Below are positions 31,998-43,766 of a DNA stretch of 64,000 nt, in pieces (position 1 is the first letter of the stretch; each line of letters opens with the position of its first letter). The notes beneath the pieces are model-generated. The model had not been told where the DNA came from, did not search any database, and worked only from the letters and a program-made list of their open reading frames with translations. The position numbers and the translations under genes were made by a program. The DNA is taken from assembly GCA_029844215.1 (NCBI GenBank), contig CM056726.1:73523548-73587547 (forward strand). Reading direction: 5' to 3'. This DNA is from Przewalskia tangutica. Its lineage: Eukaryota > Streptophyta > Magnoliopsida > Solanales > Solanaceae.

Positions 31998-33150
31998 ATG
32001 CCTCGCGCAAGCAACCAGAGCCGAAGGGCAAAGCGGCGAGTGCGCTAGTGAGATCTGAGAGAGAGAAGTGCGAGCGCGAGCGAGCAGTACGAGGTTGTGC
32101 TTGACGGCGGGTTTCACGACGCCGCCCGGCCCAGTGAGTTTAGAGTCGCAGCGATGGGCGATGAGACTCTGATACACGAGCCTCGGTCCACGATGCAGAG
32201 GCGAGGAGATGGGTTACAAAGAGATGGCCCGATTCTTTGGCCGTGGTCGTGGCGATATGAGGCGACAGTGGATCTGGCGATTCGGTTCAAGAGCACCGAT
32301 GGTTCACCCGGCGAGATAGTTTGAGGCTACGGGACTTTACGAGTGTAGCCCGCGAGTTTTATGGGTAGAGGCGGAGGATGATCGCAGGAGTTCATCCGGC
32401 GATTCTGACGGATCACGCGGGTGATCAAGGCTTGAACCAGTCTGTGACCTTTAGTTCGCATCGGTGCGTGATACCGCATGATCGATTGGTTTGATTCATA
32501 GGAGCTTTCGGGAGAGCATGCCTCCAGTATGGGATGAGTTTTGGGGCTTTCTCACGCACTTCTTGCCTCCGCAGATGAGAGAGGCGCGGTAACATTTTTG
32601 TTCTTGAGGCAGAGAGGCGCGCTGTCGGAGTACAATGTCGAGTTCGATTCTTTGGCTCGATATGTCCCTGCGCTAGTTGCGAATATGGAGGATAGGGTGC
32701 ATCGCTACGTCACGGGCTAGATGATTATATGGTGAGTCTTGTGCGGGTGTTTCTCTTGGTAGGGCATGGACATTGCCGCATGCGAGCTCATGCACTAGGA
32801 TGTGAGGCACGGAGGGTCGACGGAATGACTGGATCGCGAGAAGAGGGCGTGGCGGCAGGTCCTTTGGTGGCTTTCGAGGCGGACCGCCTCGGCCGAGCTA
32901 GTTATATACCCCACCATGCAGTGGTCCTCCACCGTCTTGAGGAGCGGTCGTGGCTCGAGGTTCAGATTTTCGCGAGCGGGGTGTTAACGGTGAAGCCACC
33001 CTACCTCGTTGTGACCATTGTGGTAGACTCCATTTTGGAGAGTGTCGTGCTAGATTGGGAGTTTGTTTTACATGCGGCCAGCGGGGCCATTTGCGAGGCG
33101 TCTACCAAGGGAAGCGCGGATGTTACGACTCGACGCCGTGATCTGTGGTG
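31998..33150 (+). pseudogene. TE-6 gag with core and zinc knuckles, frameshifted
   Basis: ATG at 31998 begins MPRASNQSRRAKRRV. The core is recognisable around 32480-32720 (WFDS, FLTHFLPPQM, YNVEFDSLARYVPAL, NMEDRVHRYV) but needs several frame changes. The nucleocapsid part, open at 32950-33141, reads CDHCGRLHFGEC and CFTCGQRGHLRGVY, so the second knuckle has Y in place of the last cysteine. Unlike TE-4, the gag core is kept, so this is closer to a full-length gag (about 380 codons if frames are read together). Damage again clusters at CAG/CG positions. Confidence 0.8.
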
Positions 33151-33991
33151 GTTCATCACCTTCTACGGTATAAGCCTGCGAGTGTGCCTATGATTAGAGT
33201 GGAGCGCTAGCTTCAGTTATATCCTTAACCATCTAGAGTTTTGGTATGCTTGTTATGATGATCTCATTATTGTGTGCTATGTACGGATAGCATTGTGATA
33301 TGTGTGAGTTAGAATACATGGTTAGTTGGAAGGATACGTATGGAGGCATGGTAAGTGTGAACCTTAGACTATTTCACGACTGAGACCTTAGAGGTAAGGT
33401 CGTCTTGAGTAAAAGATTCGTTTTATGTTTGACCTTTATAAGGGTGAGTAGTATACGTGGGATTTATTTGTGTGATAAGTCCGTGGGTAGTGTGAAATGG
33501 TAGTGGTAGCTTTCATGATGGGAATTAGTAAGATTGTTCCGAATCGGGGAACAAGAGTTTTGGCACGTTGGGGTCGGGTTTAGGACCATTCGCGGGACAA
33601 ACCGTAACCCGATTTGGGGTGGGGCCGGTTCTGGTGGTCCGCCGGTGGTAGGGTCACGAGGATGCTAGGCCCAAGTTTGTATGATCATCGTATGAGTTCG
33701 TGGACGCGTTCGACGAAGCGGTTCGTAAAGGCCGGAATGGCCTTAAGGAAGTTTGAGGTTAGTAAGATGACCAAGTTTGGAGTAGTGACTCGCAGATTTT
33801 CGGGACGGAAGTAATGGTGAAGTATGGTACGTCTTGGGAGAGTTCAAGTGTTCGAGAAGGGCACGACGAGTAAGGAAGGAAGATAACGTGTGTTATTTCG
33901 TGGCGGTATGGCGTTGACAACTTGTTAGAGGAACTTCATCGATATCCGTCTTGAGAAGGAACATTCGGACGAATGTTTCTAAGGAGGAGAA
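33151..33991 (+). other. TE-6 post-gag region, conserved block, hairpin, polypurine tract
   Basis: No pol. The conserved block is at 33615-33800 (GGGTCACGAGGATGCTAGGC, GAGTTCGTGGACGCGTTCGA, GGCCGGAATGGCCTTAAG) and is the closest relative of the TE-4 block outside TE-4. Hairpin 33960-33977 (AACATTCGGACGAATGTT) and AAGGAGGAGAA lie before the 3' LTR. Confidence 0.75.
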
Positions 33992-34722
33992 TGTTATACC
34001 CGTAGTTGCGTGGTATGTATGTGAGGGCGTGCGTGCAGTACCAGAAATTTTGAAAAAGAAAGAAAGATGTGAGTTTTCGGAAAAGTTTCCTGTTATTTGT
34101 GAAGGAAAAGGTTCGTTAATGGGGAATTGGATTCCCAGTTTGGTATTCGGACTTCTGGAATATTAGAGAATTATGGAATTTTATTTTTGGAAATGGTCAC
34201 GTGGGGCCCACGGAGAAATTACTGATTTTGTGGGGCCCACTTTGTTTTGAGATTTTGGCCATTGTGGATATTTTTGAAGACGTTTTGAGGGCCAATAGGA
34301 GGGTGACACGTGTCACCGCCTAGGTGGCTTGGCGGTTACATTTGAGCCGCAGTCTGCAGAGTCGTTTTTAGACGAAACCTTTCCACAGCTTTCGTATGGC
34401 AAAATCCGGCTATGTCCATTTTAATTTTTGCGGATTTTTCCGAGGCGAGACATTTTGGACCAACGGGAGGGTGGCGTGTGTCACCTCACATTGGAAGGCT
34501 TGTGGGCGTCCGTGGGCGATTCGTTCACGTATGGGATTGTTTTGTGGCTCACGTTTTTGGCCTATTGGTTCCTTGTTATGTGCCTTGTTTTCGCCAAGTT
34601 TTGTGGCTTGTCTGGTCCCATGTGTTGTGGAGTCGGGGATAGGGTGCACTTGGCTTGATCAAGGCCTTCCAAGTGCCTTGCACATCGCTAGATCTAGGCC
34701 ATTGGTTGGCATTTGGGTTTGC

Positions 34723-34730
34723 TATAAATA
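34723..34730 (+). promoter_or_regulatory. TATA box, TE-6 3' LTR
   Basis: TATAAATA, same context as at 28973. Confidence 0.7.
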
Positions 34731-36594
34731 CCCCCTTTGTGAAGACTTCATTCATCCACAAATGTTTCCAAGTCTTGAATCCCTCCTCCCTCTTGTTGAC
34801 TCTCGTCCAAGAGCTCCTCTCCTCGAAAGTGGCCTTTGGCGTGAGGTCTCCCTCCTTGTGAGGTCTAGCCGTAGGGTACCACTAGCCTAGTTGTTTTCGT
34901 ATAATACCACTTGTTGTGGTATAGAAATACTCCCCTAGTATTGTTATAATGCCCAAAATACCTTAGCCTTGTACCTTGTAGTATTCCAAAGATACCTCTT
35001 TACGTAGAGTCCGGAAATACTACCTTTTGTCCTTTTAGTCTCAAACCGAAACCCTAAGGAAATCTTCATCGTTGGTTGAAGTATGTGAGTAGAAGTTGGT
35101 TAGAACTTCTAAGGGTTGTTTGGAGTGGTTTGGGCCAGCGATGAGCTAAACCTTGCTCAGGATCGACATTATAACTTGGATAATTTTGGGCTTATCAAGG
35201 TAATTATCTTGTCCCTCTATTGTAATTGGAAATTACATGTTTGTTAGGATATATAGTTGAAGTATACTATATATGGAACTACTTAGTATTCGGCAATGTC
35301 TTTTGACTTAAGCCTGAAGAATAAAGAATCCCATGTATTTACATAGGGTGTATTGCGATAGACTTGTGTAGAATTGTACACGTCCAGGTTAGGCGTGTAA
35401 ACCCCACTGGTTGGCTTGGTAGCCGGCCTCGATAGAGGAGAGATTTCTGTTGTTGCGGGGAAGGTCTTCGAATTTTCTATAGAAAGATAGAAACTTGTGT
35501 TTTGGGGTTAATAGACGTTTTGACCTGTATAGGTGAAAGTACTAGGAGTAGCGTATTCTACTCGAGGAGTGGAAAGGGCTAGCGAGGTTGTAGTACTTGG
35601 AGCATTTTGCTTATTGTCGATAAATCGTCGCGAGGTATGTGAATCTCTTCCTATCTTTTCTAGCATGATTGTTGTGAACTATGTGATGCGGTGACGTACA
35701 TGTGCTAAGTGATTTGGTTGGTTTAAAACATAGGGTGTTATAATAGCTTTATGGGAAGTTAGTTATAACGACCTTATGTAAGTGAAAATGGTTTCTTGAT
35801 GTTAGAAGTTAAGAGACTTGATCTTATAAGATAAGAGACTTAACTTATTTGTTTTAATGTGGATGTTTGTGAAACCTCATTCATGAGTAATGAGTACTTG
35901 GTTTTAAAGGGATAATGTTTCTTGATTTGGGAATCGAGAATGTGTATCGACAGCACCAGCTGCGGCGTTAATAAAGGAAATGTATTGAATAATGATGTGT
36001 TGTATTAAAACCGGTAGAAACCTCCATCTGCATAGAAGCTAAGATGAGACAAAATGATATTACATTTTCTAGATCATGGTTTGTAATAAGATCGTTATAA
36101 ACAAGAATAAACTACTCACGTATATGACATATGTTACTCAATTGTTCTAAAAGGAATCAAGTGATTAAGTTTGGGAACTATGAAACCATTTGAAAATGAG
36201 AAGCTTGAGTAATTGAAACTAGGCAAGCGGAACTTAGGAAAAGAATGTTGTTACTTGATTTTGAAAAGGAAGATGGGTTGGTCATTCTAATACTACGGTA
36301 TCGGGTGACTTTTATAAAAGTAATGGATCTCTTTTAAAGAACTTAACGTATGTAGTACTTTGGGGTTAAAAACCGGACTTTGGCATAAAATGAAAGTACT
36401 TTGAGTTGTGTGAAACTTGCTATGCTTGTTGTTGTGAAACTTGCCTATCTTGTGATGATAGCCTTTATTGTACAAGCGTTGTGTTTTACGTGTTACGCGT
36501 CTCGATAGAGTCGGTTGGTAGTTGAGAACTTACTTGGATGTCTTGCGGTGACGGAGAAATTCCGCAGTGCGTTCGTTAATAGTATTATTGTTAA

Positions 36595-36866
36595 TCGCTT
36601 TGGACATACCGACACGATCGTAAGCGCGCGGGTATGCTTCCATTTTGGTTAAGGTCTTGTAGTTAATCGCTTTGGATATCTCGACACGATCGTAGCGCGG
36701 GTATGTTTCCATTTCGATTAACGCCAGGATTCCTTTTTGGACATCTTGACCACGATCGTGGCGCGCGGGTATCGTCCATTTGGAAAGTTGTCTTATTGTT
36801 TCCCTTTGGACATACCGACACGATCGTAGCGCGCGGGTATGCTTCCATTTGGATTCTTTGTCTTGT
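36595..36866 (+). repeat. ~70-bp tandem array, four units (TE-6 3' LTR)
   Basis: Same four units as in the 5' LTR, so copy number has not changed since insertion. Confidence 0.85.
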
Positions 36867-37548
36867 TGTTGAGGTCACATGGACATGTCTACACCGTCTG
36901 CGATTAGGGGCATGTGGCCATGGGACATTGGTATTGTTGTTGCATCATGGACATGTCTACCGTCTGATTCCGGGCATGCGCCATGTCACGAACTCGATTG
37001 ATGTTGTGGGCGTGAGACCCATAGTTATATTGGAGTGATGATCGTTTTATGTTGTGATCGTAGTTTGGTTATCATACATGTCTCTGCTTTATATAGACTA
37101 GTATGATTTCATTCTGATGTTATGCATTTCACATACTTGGTACTGTTATCGACCTCGCCGGAGGCTGCGTTCATGCCGCAGTAAGTACATCGGTCGTGGT
37201 TCCTCGCCATAGGATCACGATTCAGCGCATTTGAAGCTCCGTTTCTCGGAGGCTTATCTTTTAGTAGGTGTTCCACGAGTTGTAGGTTCTTGTACATTCG
37301 GGGTATGGCGGGGCCTGTCCGTCATAGTCGTGTATATCTTAAGTGCAGTAATCTTGTTGTGGCGGGGTTGTAAAAGGATTAAAGCTGCTCGGTGTTATGT
37401 ATATCACGAAAGGCAACTGCTTTGGTTGCTTTGTTTATTCATTTATCTCTTGTTAAATGACTCTTGTTTTGTGTTCATTGATTTTCTCGATGTATGTATC
37501 ACTAGGGTGCGAGGGTAAGGCACGATGCAGACCGGGCAGTCGTTCTGA

Positions 37549-37569
37549 GAATGTTTCTAAGGGGAAGAA
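37549..37569 (+). promoter_or_regulatory. TE-6 right TSD and displaced polypurine tract of body b
   Basis: GAATG (37549-37553), then TTTCTAAGGGGAAGAA up to LTRc. This is the end of TE-4 body b, split off by TE-6. Confidence 0.9.
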
Positions 37570-38049
37570 TGTTACACCGTAAGTCGGACATGTATAAGAG
37601 AATGTACGTAAGGAAACAAGACTTGGAAAATTAGTACGAAAGGAAGAATTGTTTTTCCGACGGAAAATCTTCCGGACGTCGGAAAGGAAAAATGTTCGTT
37701 GTTGAGAATTTGATTCTCAAAAGGCATTATTTGAAGAGTATGGAACTTATTAATATTATGGAAATTTATTTTTTACGGATTTGGTCATGTGGGGCCCACC
37801 CGAGGAAATTTTACATTTTTGTGGGGCCATGAGGGTTCTGAATTTTATGGACGAATGAGAGGGCGACACGTGGCACCCCCTCATGTGGTCTTGGACGAAA
37901 ATGCAAGGGGTAGAATGGTCATTTGACCTATGTAGATGATAAGTCTTGCAAGCTTGACATAATTGACTAGTCAACTTGCCACATAAGCTTAATCCTTGTG
38001 ATAATCATCCTAACCTCACATTTGTGGACATCTAAACCCTCCATTGTGT

Positions 38050-38057
38050 TATAAGTA
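38050..38057 (+). promoter_or_regulatory. Probable TATA box of LTRc
   Basis: TATAAGTA in the same context as LTRa and LTRb. Confidence 0.5.
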
Positions 38058-39860
38058 TACTACTAGTAGCAAGACAAGGTCTTGAAGACTTAGAAAAAAT
38101 TCACAACACTTTGTGCTAGCCTTAGTGCTCTCGGGTTTGAGCATCCCCTCACACAAAAATTTTGTAATCTTGTTCCTTTGTCCACAAGACTTTAAACCAA
38201 GGTTCCTAAGAGTGTTGTAAGGTTATCTCAATAGAAAGATTTCGGAAAAAACGTATTTTTACGTTAGTCGCAAGGCGGAAACTAAGTGAGTTCTTCAACT
38301 TTGAAGATGGAACTTGAAGATGGGTTCTTCATAGGCCTCTAAGGAGTGCTTGGAGCGGATTGGAACCTAAGGAAAGGAGCTAAGAATTGCTAAGGCGCGA
38401 CTTTGAATCTTGGAAATTTTAAGGGCTTTGAAAGGTATAAATTTTGTCGTTTTAGCAATTAAGCTTACTTATTGATTGTAGCTATGGTTATTAGCAAGCA
38501 TGAGTTATATATTACGAAGTTTGATTATTATGTTGGCTATTGGAACCCTAATCCGAAAACTAGCATGTTTAGCTTTAAGATTGGAATTCAAGTTGATTAT
38601 TAGTTTAAGTCGTCGCATGTTGAATAAAGAAGGAAATTGTAGTTGTTGAAGTAGTTATGACTAAATAACATGTTGACCTTAGAACTTGGAATTGGAAAAG
38701 GATTGGAAAAGACGTAGTGTTATTGGTTATATGTTGGCCGAGAATGGCTAGTAAAGTATTATACTTTTTGGTATGAATTGTGGGGCAGAATTTTACACGT
38801 ATTGTAAGGCGTGTAATCCCCTTTGTTTGGTTGTTGTTTGGAGCCTTAAATGTGGCTTGTTGGTTATTGTATTCGGCCTTGAAAAAGGTGGCAAAGTGAG
38901 TAGAAACAAAGGAAGTCTTTGCCGATTTTCCGTAGAATTAGAGGCCGTATACTTAGTATTATTCTACGTTAAAGGCTAGAAGTTGATAGTCTTGTTGTGA
39001 CCATTATAGGTTGACACTTCACGTGCGGCGTATTCGACAGCTTGTGGATTTAGCCGAAAGGTATGTGAACTATCTCTCTTACAGCATGATTCCTTAAGAT
39101 TAAGAAAGTATGTTCTACTCTTAAATGATCCATTCCTTGGTTGTATTTGGATTGCCTAGAATAGAAATTGTTCTATGTACTTCCTTGATTGTACTTTGAT
39201 GTTAAATTGTAAGTTGTAAAATCCATTTTCTTAGTGAAGTTTGGATTCTTAAAGGTGAAGGTATTTTTCTTAAAGTACATAGAGACTTGAAAAGGAAGTG
39301 GTTTCCAAATCTTTTGGCTAGTGCCTTAGTTCTAAAACCTAAATGTCATTATAATGACTTTAGGAGTCAAAGAGTGATTTACTTATTTGATTTAAAAGAG
39401 GAGAAATGACATGATTTAAGAGAAGTAACTTGCGTTAAGGGTGAAGTTACTTGAGGTTTAAAAAGTAGAAGAAAACTTGTTTTCTAACTATTAAGAGACT
39501 TGAAGTATTTTGAAAGTTGAGAACTTGATTTGTAAGTATGTGATACTTGGTTTTAATAGTATAAGTCTCTTGGTTATTAAAGGAATGGATACGTCTAAAA
39601 CCATAAAGGGTTATAACGGCTTTATGGGAAGTTGGTTATAACGGCTTTATGGAAGGTTTAGAAAGTTGTCTATTTTGATTAAATCGGCATAAGTTGCCTA
39701 GATTGTGAAAATTTGGAGTTACTTGATTTCAAGCTTTGAAATGAGTTTTCTAAAAGTGTAGTAACTTACTTTGAAAAATAGACACTCCTTGATACTACGG
39801 GTGTTAGTATCTTGGGGCTTTACATAGAAAGGAGTCTTTTATAAAAGAATGTACGTACGT

Positions 39861-40279
39861 AGTACTTTGGCTTGATAAATTGAAAATTTGTCTAAGTGTG
39901 CCTTGATAAGTACTTTGACTTGTTAAAAGAGAATTATTCTATGTATGCCTTGATTAGTACTTTGGCTTGATAAATTGAAAATTTGTCTAAGTGTGCCTTG
40001 ATAAGTACTTTGACTTGTTAAAAGAGAATTATTCTATGTATGCCTTGATTAGTACTTTGGCTTGATAAATTGAGAATTTGTCTAAGTGTGCCTTGATAAG
40101 TACTTTGACTTGTTAAAAGAGAATTTTTCTATGTATGCCTTGAATAAGTACTTTGGCTTGATTAATTGAGAATTAGTCTAAGTGTGCCTTGATAAGTACT
40201 TTGGCTTGATTGATTGTGAATCATTCTAAATGTGCCTTGGTAAGGACTTTGGCTTGTTAATTAAGGATTTGCCTATGTG
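39861..40279 (+). repeat. 47-bp tandem array (LTRc)
   Basis: Same alternating units and order as LTRa. Confidence 0.9.
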
Positions 40280-40371
40280 TCTTTGAAATAGCGGTTGTGT
40301 GCTATTGGAATATCGGTCGTTTCGGGTCATTCCGGGTTTGTGGCATTTGCATTCCGTGGAATTGCTACCAC

Positions 40372-40557
40372 GATGCGAGGAATACCTCACGCGGTCCGTA
40401 AGGACTTATGCGGGTGAAATAGTCCCGTGCGGGCGGGTCCGACCTATGCGAGGAATACCTCAATGCAGTGCATGCATGCGGGCTTATGCGGGTGAAATAG
40501 TCCCATGCGAGGAATACCTCACGCGGGTCCACGCGGCTATCGGGTGAAATAGTCCCG
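40372..40557 (+). repeat. GC-rich hairpin array (LTRc)
   Basis: Three units; the second unit is scrambled near 40460-40485 relative to LTRa. Confidence 0.82.
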
Positions 40558-41447
40558 AGTAGGATGGTTAAATGATCTGCGGGCGGATGGTCTGTTTTGA
40601 TCATGAGCTTCCTATTTTATATTGTAAGGATACTCTTGTTTACTCTCATTGTTAGTAAGGCACAATGTGTTGTAATTTGATTATCATATATATCCCGGAT
40701 TTGATTGTGTTACCTATGGTCATGCTTTTACGATGTGGGATTAGGGGCATGAGACCACGAGGCATTTAGGACACGAGGAGGGTGGGTGTTCATGTATCCT
40801 TATTGGTGTTATTACATCATGGATCGCCGCGGTGAGGAAGGATTCCACAGGCATGATTGATATTATGGGCGTGAGACCCATAGTTATATTTGAGTAATGA
40901 CCTTGAGGGCCTGCGTCCCTGACTTGATATGACTGCTTATGTGTTATGTACTGTAGGTTGGCTATCATACATGTCTCCTGTATTGTTTAGACTGTTATGA
41001 TTTTATTACAGTGCTTCGTTCACATACTTGGTACATTCTTCGTCTTGACCTCCTTGAAGTGCGTTCAATCCGCAGTTTAGGTACGCTGTTTGGTGATCGG
41101 AAGGTGTAGGATCTGCTCGAGATTTTGGATAGCTCCTCTGTCAGAGTTTATCTTTTGGTATATATCCTTCAAGATCTGTGCTTTGTACAATTTTGGGTAC
41201 GGCGGGGCCTTCTCCCGTCATATTTCAGTTAACTCCTAGAGGTATGTATTCATATGTGGGATTGGACTCATGTACGGTGTAGTGTCTTTTGTTTATGTAT
41301 ATATGGCAGCCTTGTCGGCTTTGCCCTTGCGTCACGTGTTTTAAAAAAAAATGAGGTGTTATTTAATTTCGCGCTTTACTTGCGTTGTTAAGGTAGAAGG
41401 TGCCCGGGTAGGGCACCGATCCGAGCTTGAGGTTCGGGGTGTGACAG

Positions 41448-41458
41448 TGGTATCGAGC
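41448..41458 (+). promoter_or_regulatory. Primer-binding site of TE-4 body c
   Basis: TGGTATCGAGC one base after the LTRc end; bodies a and c differ by a GA here (GAGTGG against GTGG). Confidence 0.83.
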
Positions 41459-41643
41459 GATCGATCCTCGGAATGTTTGAGGCCGTGTCTAGTAGAGTCT
41501 TGATTATCGGTGTGTTGCGCGCCACACCCATAAACAGAGGCTATAGGACATTTAGGAGTTGGTTTCTATTCTTCTCACTCTAGATCGTGCCATAGAAAGT
41601 GTTAGTAAGATAATTCCTCTCGACGTATTGTTGTGTTCTGATT

Positions 41644-42463
41644 ATGCCTCGAGGAGAACATGGCCCTGAAGGGCAAAGGAGTAGCGAGCTACTAGTCGGA
41701 CTCGAGAGAGTTGATAGGGCTTATGCCTGTGTTATACGGATGTGGTTCCACGATGCGAGTTCTTCTTCGCGAGTTTTGAGAACACACGGCACGAGCCTCT
41801 GATTTCTCGATTGAGGCGGACTTTAAGGTCATGAAGGAAGCCATTATGTTATTGACCAAGATAGCAATGCTACGATTTCCTCAGCGGAGGTTATTCGGCC
41901 CGATCTGACAGTGTACAGAGGGTAGAGGCGGTAGCGGAGATTTGCGTAAGAGGCTAGGCCGGTTGGTTATCCGGTGAGTTTTGGGCGAGGCTGCCTCGGC
42001 CGAGTGAGATATTCGTCGACCTACCCGGTACATACCCGCAGCTCACGGTGGGAGATTTGACCCAAGGTATTTAGGAGCGGTCCAAGCTCGAGGATCGAGG
42101 TTCTCGGAGGAAGCGAGAGGATTTTCTCGATCGATGCCACTTATTCCTCGATGTTCGGATGTAGTAAGCGTCATTCGGGAAATGCCGTTATGGCACAGTG
42201 TTTGCTTTTATTGTGGCCGTCCGCCATATTGCGGTATGTCCTTTTAGAAAGAGCACGGTGAGGTAGCTCGGCTTATGAGGCCGATGGTTGATTCCCTTTC
42301 CTCGCGGTATGCGTTCCCGAGCGGGGTGTCTGAAGTTAGCGGTAGTGGTGGAGGTCGAGTGGAGTTTATGGTTCGCGGTCCTTCTAACGCAGAGATGACG
42401 TGACTCAAGGCGGGATCGGGAGGCGACATCGCGCGGGGTTCTGGTATATGTCGATTCTTTTGA
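41644..42463 (+). pseudogene. TE-4 gag, body c
   Basis: ATG at 41644 (MPRGE). Same layout as bodies a and b: FKVMKEAIMLLTKIAML near 41830-41875, then a serine/proline/glutamine linker, then the zinc-knuckle region near 42150-42240, in which the second cysteine of the first knuckle is disturbed and the second knuckle has lost bases. The gag core is missing as in a and b. Frames are broken at many CAG/CG sites. The protease-like GCATTGATAGATTCAG follows at 42472. Confidence 0.8.
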
Positions 42464-42808
42464 ATCATCGTGCATTGATAGATTCAGATTTTACCCTAGC
42501 GTATATGTTTTCCCTTTATTGCTAGAGTTGTAAAGTGATAGTACCCCAGAGATAGGGATACTTTGATTAGTAAGTGAAAAGTTAAGAATGTTGACAAGAA
42601 TGATAAGTGAACTGAGACTATAGTTGTGTAGAGTTCACACGTAGTAATTGCCAAATGTGATGTAAGGCCGATAGGGAAGAATGTCTGATGAAATACTTTG
42701 GCTTATGTGACAAACCTCTAGTGAATAGGGATAGGGTAAGAAGTACCTTGAGATAAGAGAGATTTATTTCAAACTAAGAATGAGAAGTTAAGTGTGACGA
42801 TGAGTCGG
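42464..42808 (+). other. Body c post-gag region, first part
   Basis: Protease stub, then the purine-rich stretch also seen after gag in bodies a and b. No further feature. It continues at 58986 behind TE-7. Confidence 0.7.
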
Positions 42809-42813
42809 GTTAT
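42809..42813. repeat. TSD of TE-7, left copy (GTTAT)
   Basis: GTTAT before TGTCACGACC; the right copy is at 58981-58985. Joined, they restore GAGTCGGGTTATGGACTC as in body a at 21912. Confidence 0.95.
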
Positions 42814-43474
42814 TGTCACGACCGAACCGGGCGTGGTAGTGCCTTACCGGGCACCCTGGTGATCTGACAACAGTGTCAGTGGAACATAAAGACAATACAT
42901 GAAACGGTGTAATAAGACGGTGAAATAAGAAGGCAGGCTAACCAAAGCGGTTACCTTGGTATATATATAAATAACAATTTGAACACTAACGATTACATCC
43001 CATCCAACTCGCCCACAACGGTACTACAGACCTACAGAAGTGACAACAACTATGACGGACGGGGCCCGCCCACCCCGAATGTACAAGAACCTACAGACTC
43101 AGGGTAACATACAAAAGATAAGCCTCCGAAGGAACGGAACTTCCCAACACGCTTATATGTGATCCTATAAGCGGTGATCGACAGTCGATGTACCTCTACC
43201 TGCGGCATGACGCGGCCCCGAAGGAGTCGATCAACAGTACAGTATGTGAATCGTAAAATCAGTAAATGAAATCATAATAGTCTATATAAAGCAGAGACAT
43301 GTATGATAACAAACTACAATTCACAACATAAGCGATGTCATGTCAAGTCGGGACTCACGCCTCAAAGTCATCCTCATGCGTGGAACTCCTTCCTCACTGC
43401 CGGATCTAGGTACAAATCATGTGATCGTATAACGGTCTCGGCCCATCTTATGGACCCAATATAGAAAGCGTGTG

Positions 43475-43766
43475 GAATACATTCCGGTTCATCCCATGAG
43501 CCGTAGTCGAGTGGAATACATTCCGGATGAACCGTAGTCAAGTGAAATACATTCCGGATGAACCGGTAGTCAAGTGAAATACATTCGGATGAACCGTAGT
43601 CAAGTGAAATACATTCCGGATGAGCCGGTAGTCAAGTGAAATACATTCCGGATGAGCCGGTAGTCAAGTGAAATACATTCCGGATGAGCCGGTAGTCAAG
43701 TGAAATACATTCCCGGATGAACCGGTAGTCAAGTGAAATACATTCCCGGATGAACCGGTAGTCGAG
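43475..43766 (-). repeat. 32-bp tandem array, nine units (TE-7 3' LTR)
   Basis: Units on the plus strand read GTCAAGTGAAATACATTCCG plus GATGAGCCGGTA or GATGAACCGGTA. I count nine CATTC-bearing units. The 5' LTR has eight. Confidence 0.88.

Larger units (their letters stand above)
28234..37548 (+). mobile_element. TE-6: complete gag-only LTR element, family P
   Basis: A 9315-bp element with LTRs of 3568 and 3557 bp, a body of 2190 bp and TSD GAATG. The LTRs are a distinct P subtype (start TGTTATACCCCGTAGTTGC) with their own 70-bp tandem array. The body has a primer site, a broken gag with core and zinc knuckles and a post-gag block, but no pol. The right LTR ends GTCGTTCTGA where the left ends GTCGTTACA, another ACA/CTGA difference of the suspected error type. 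Confidence 0.92.
33992..37548 (+). mobile_element. TE-6 3' LTR
   Basis: 3557 bp, starts TGTTATACCCGTAGTTGC. It is the same as the 5' LTR apart from scattered small indels, and ends before the right GAATG. Confidence 0.92.
37570..41446 (+). mobile_element. TE-4 LTRc
   Basis: Starts TGTTACACCGTAAGTCGG, ends GGGGTGTGACA and is followed by a primer site. 3877 bp, uninterrupted. Confidence 0.92.
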
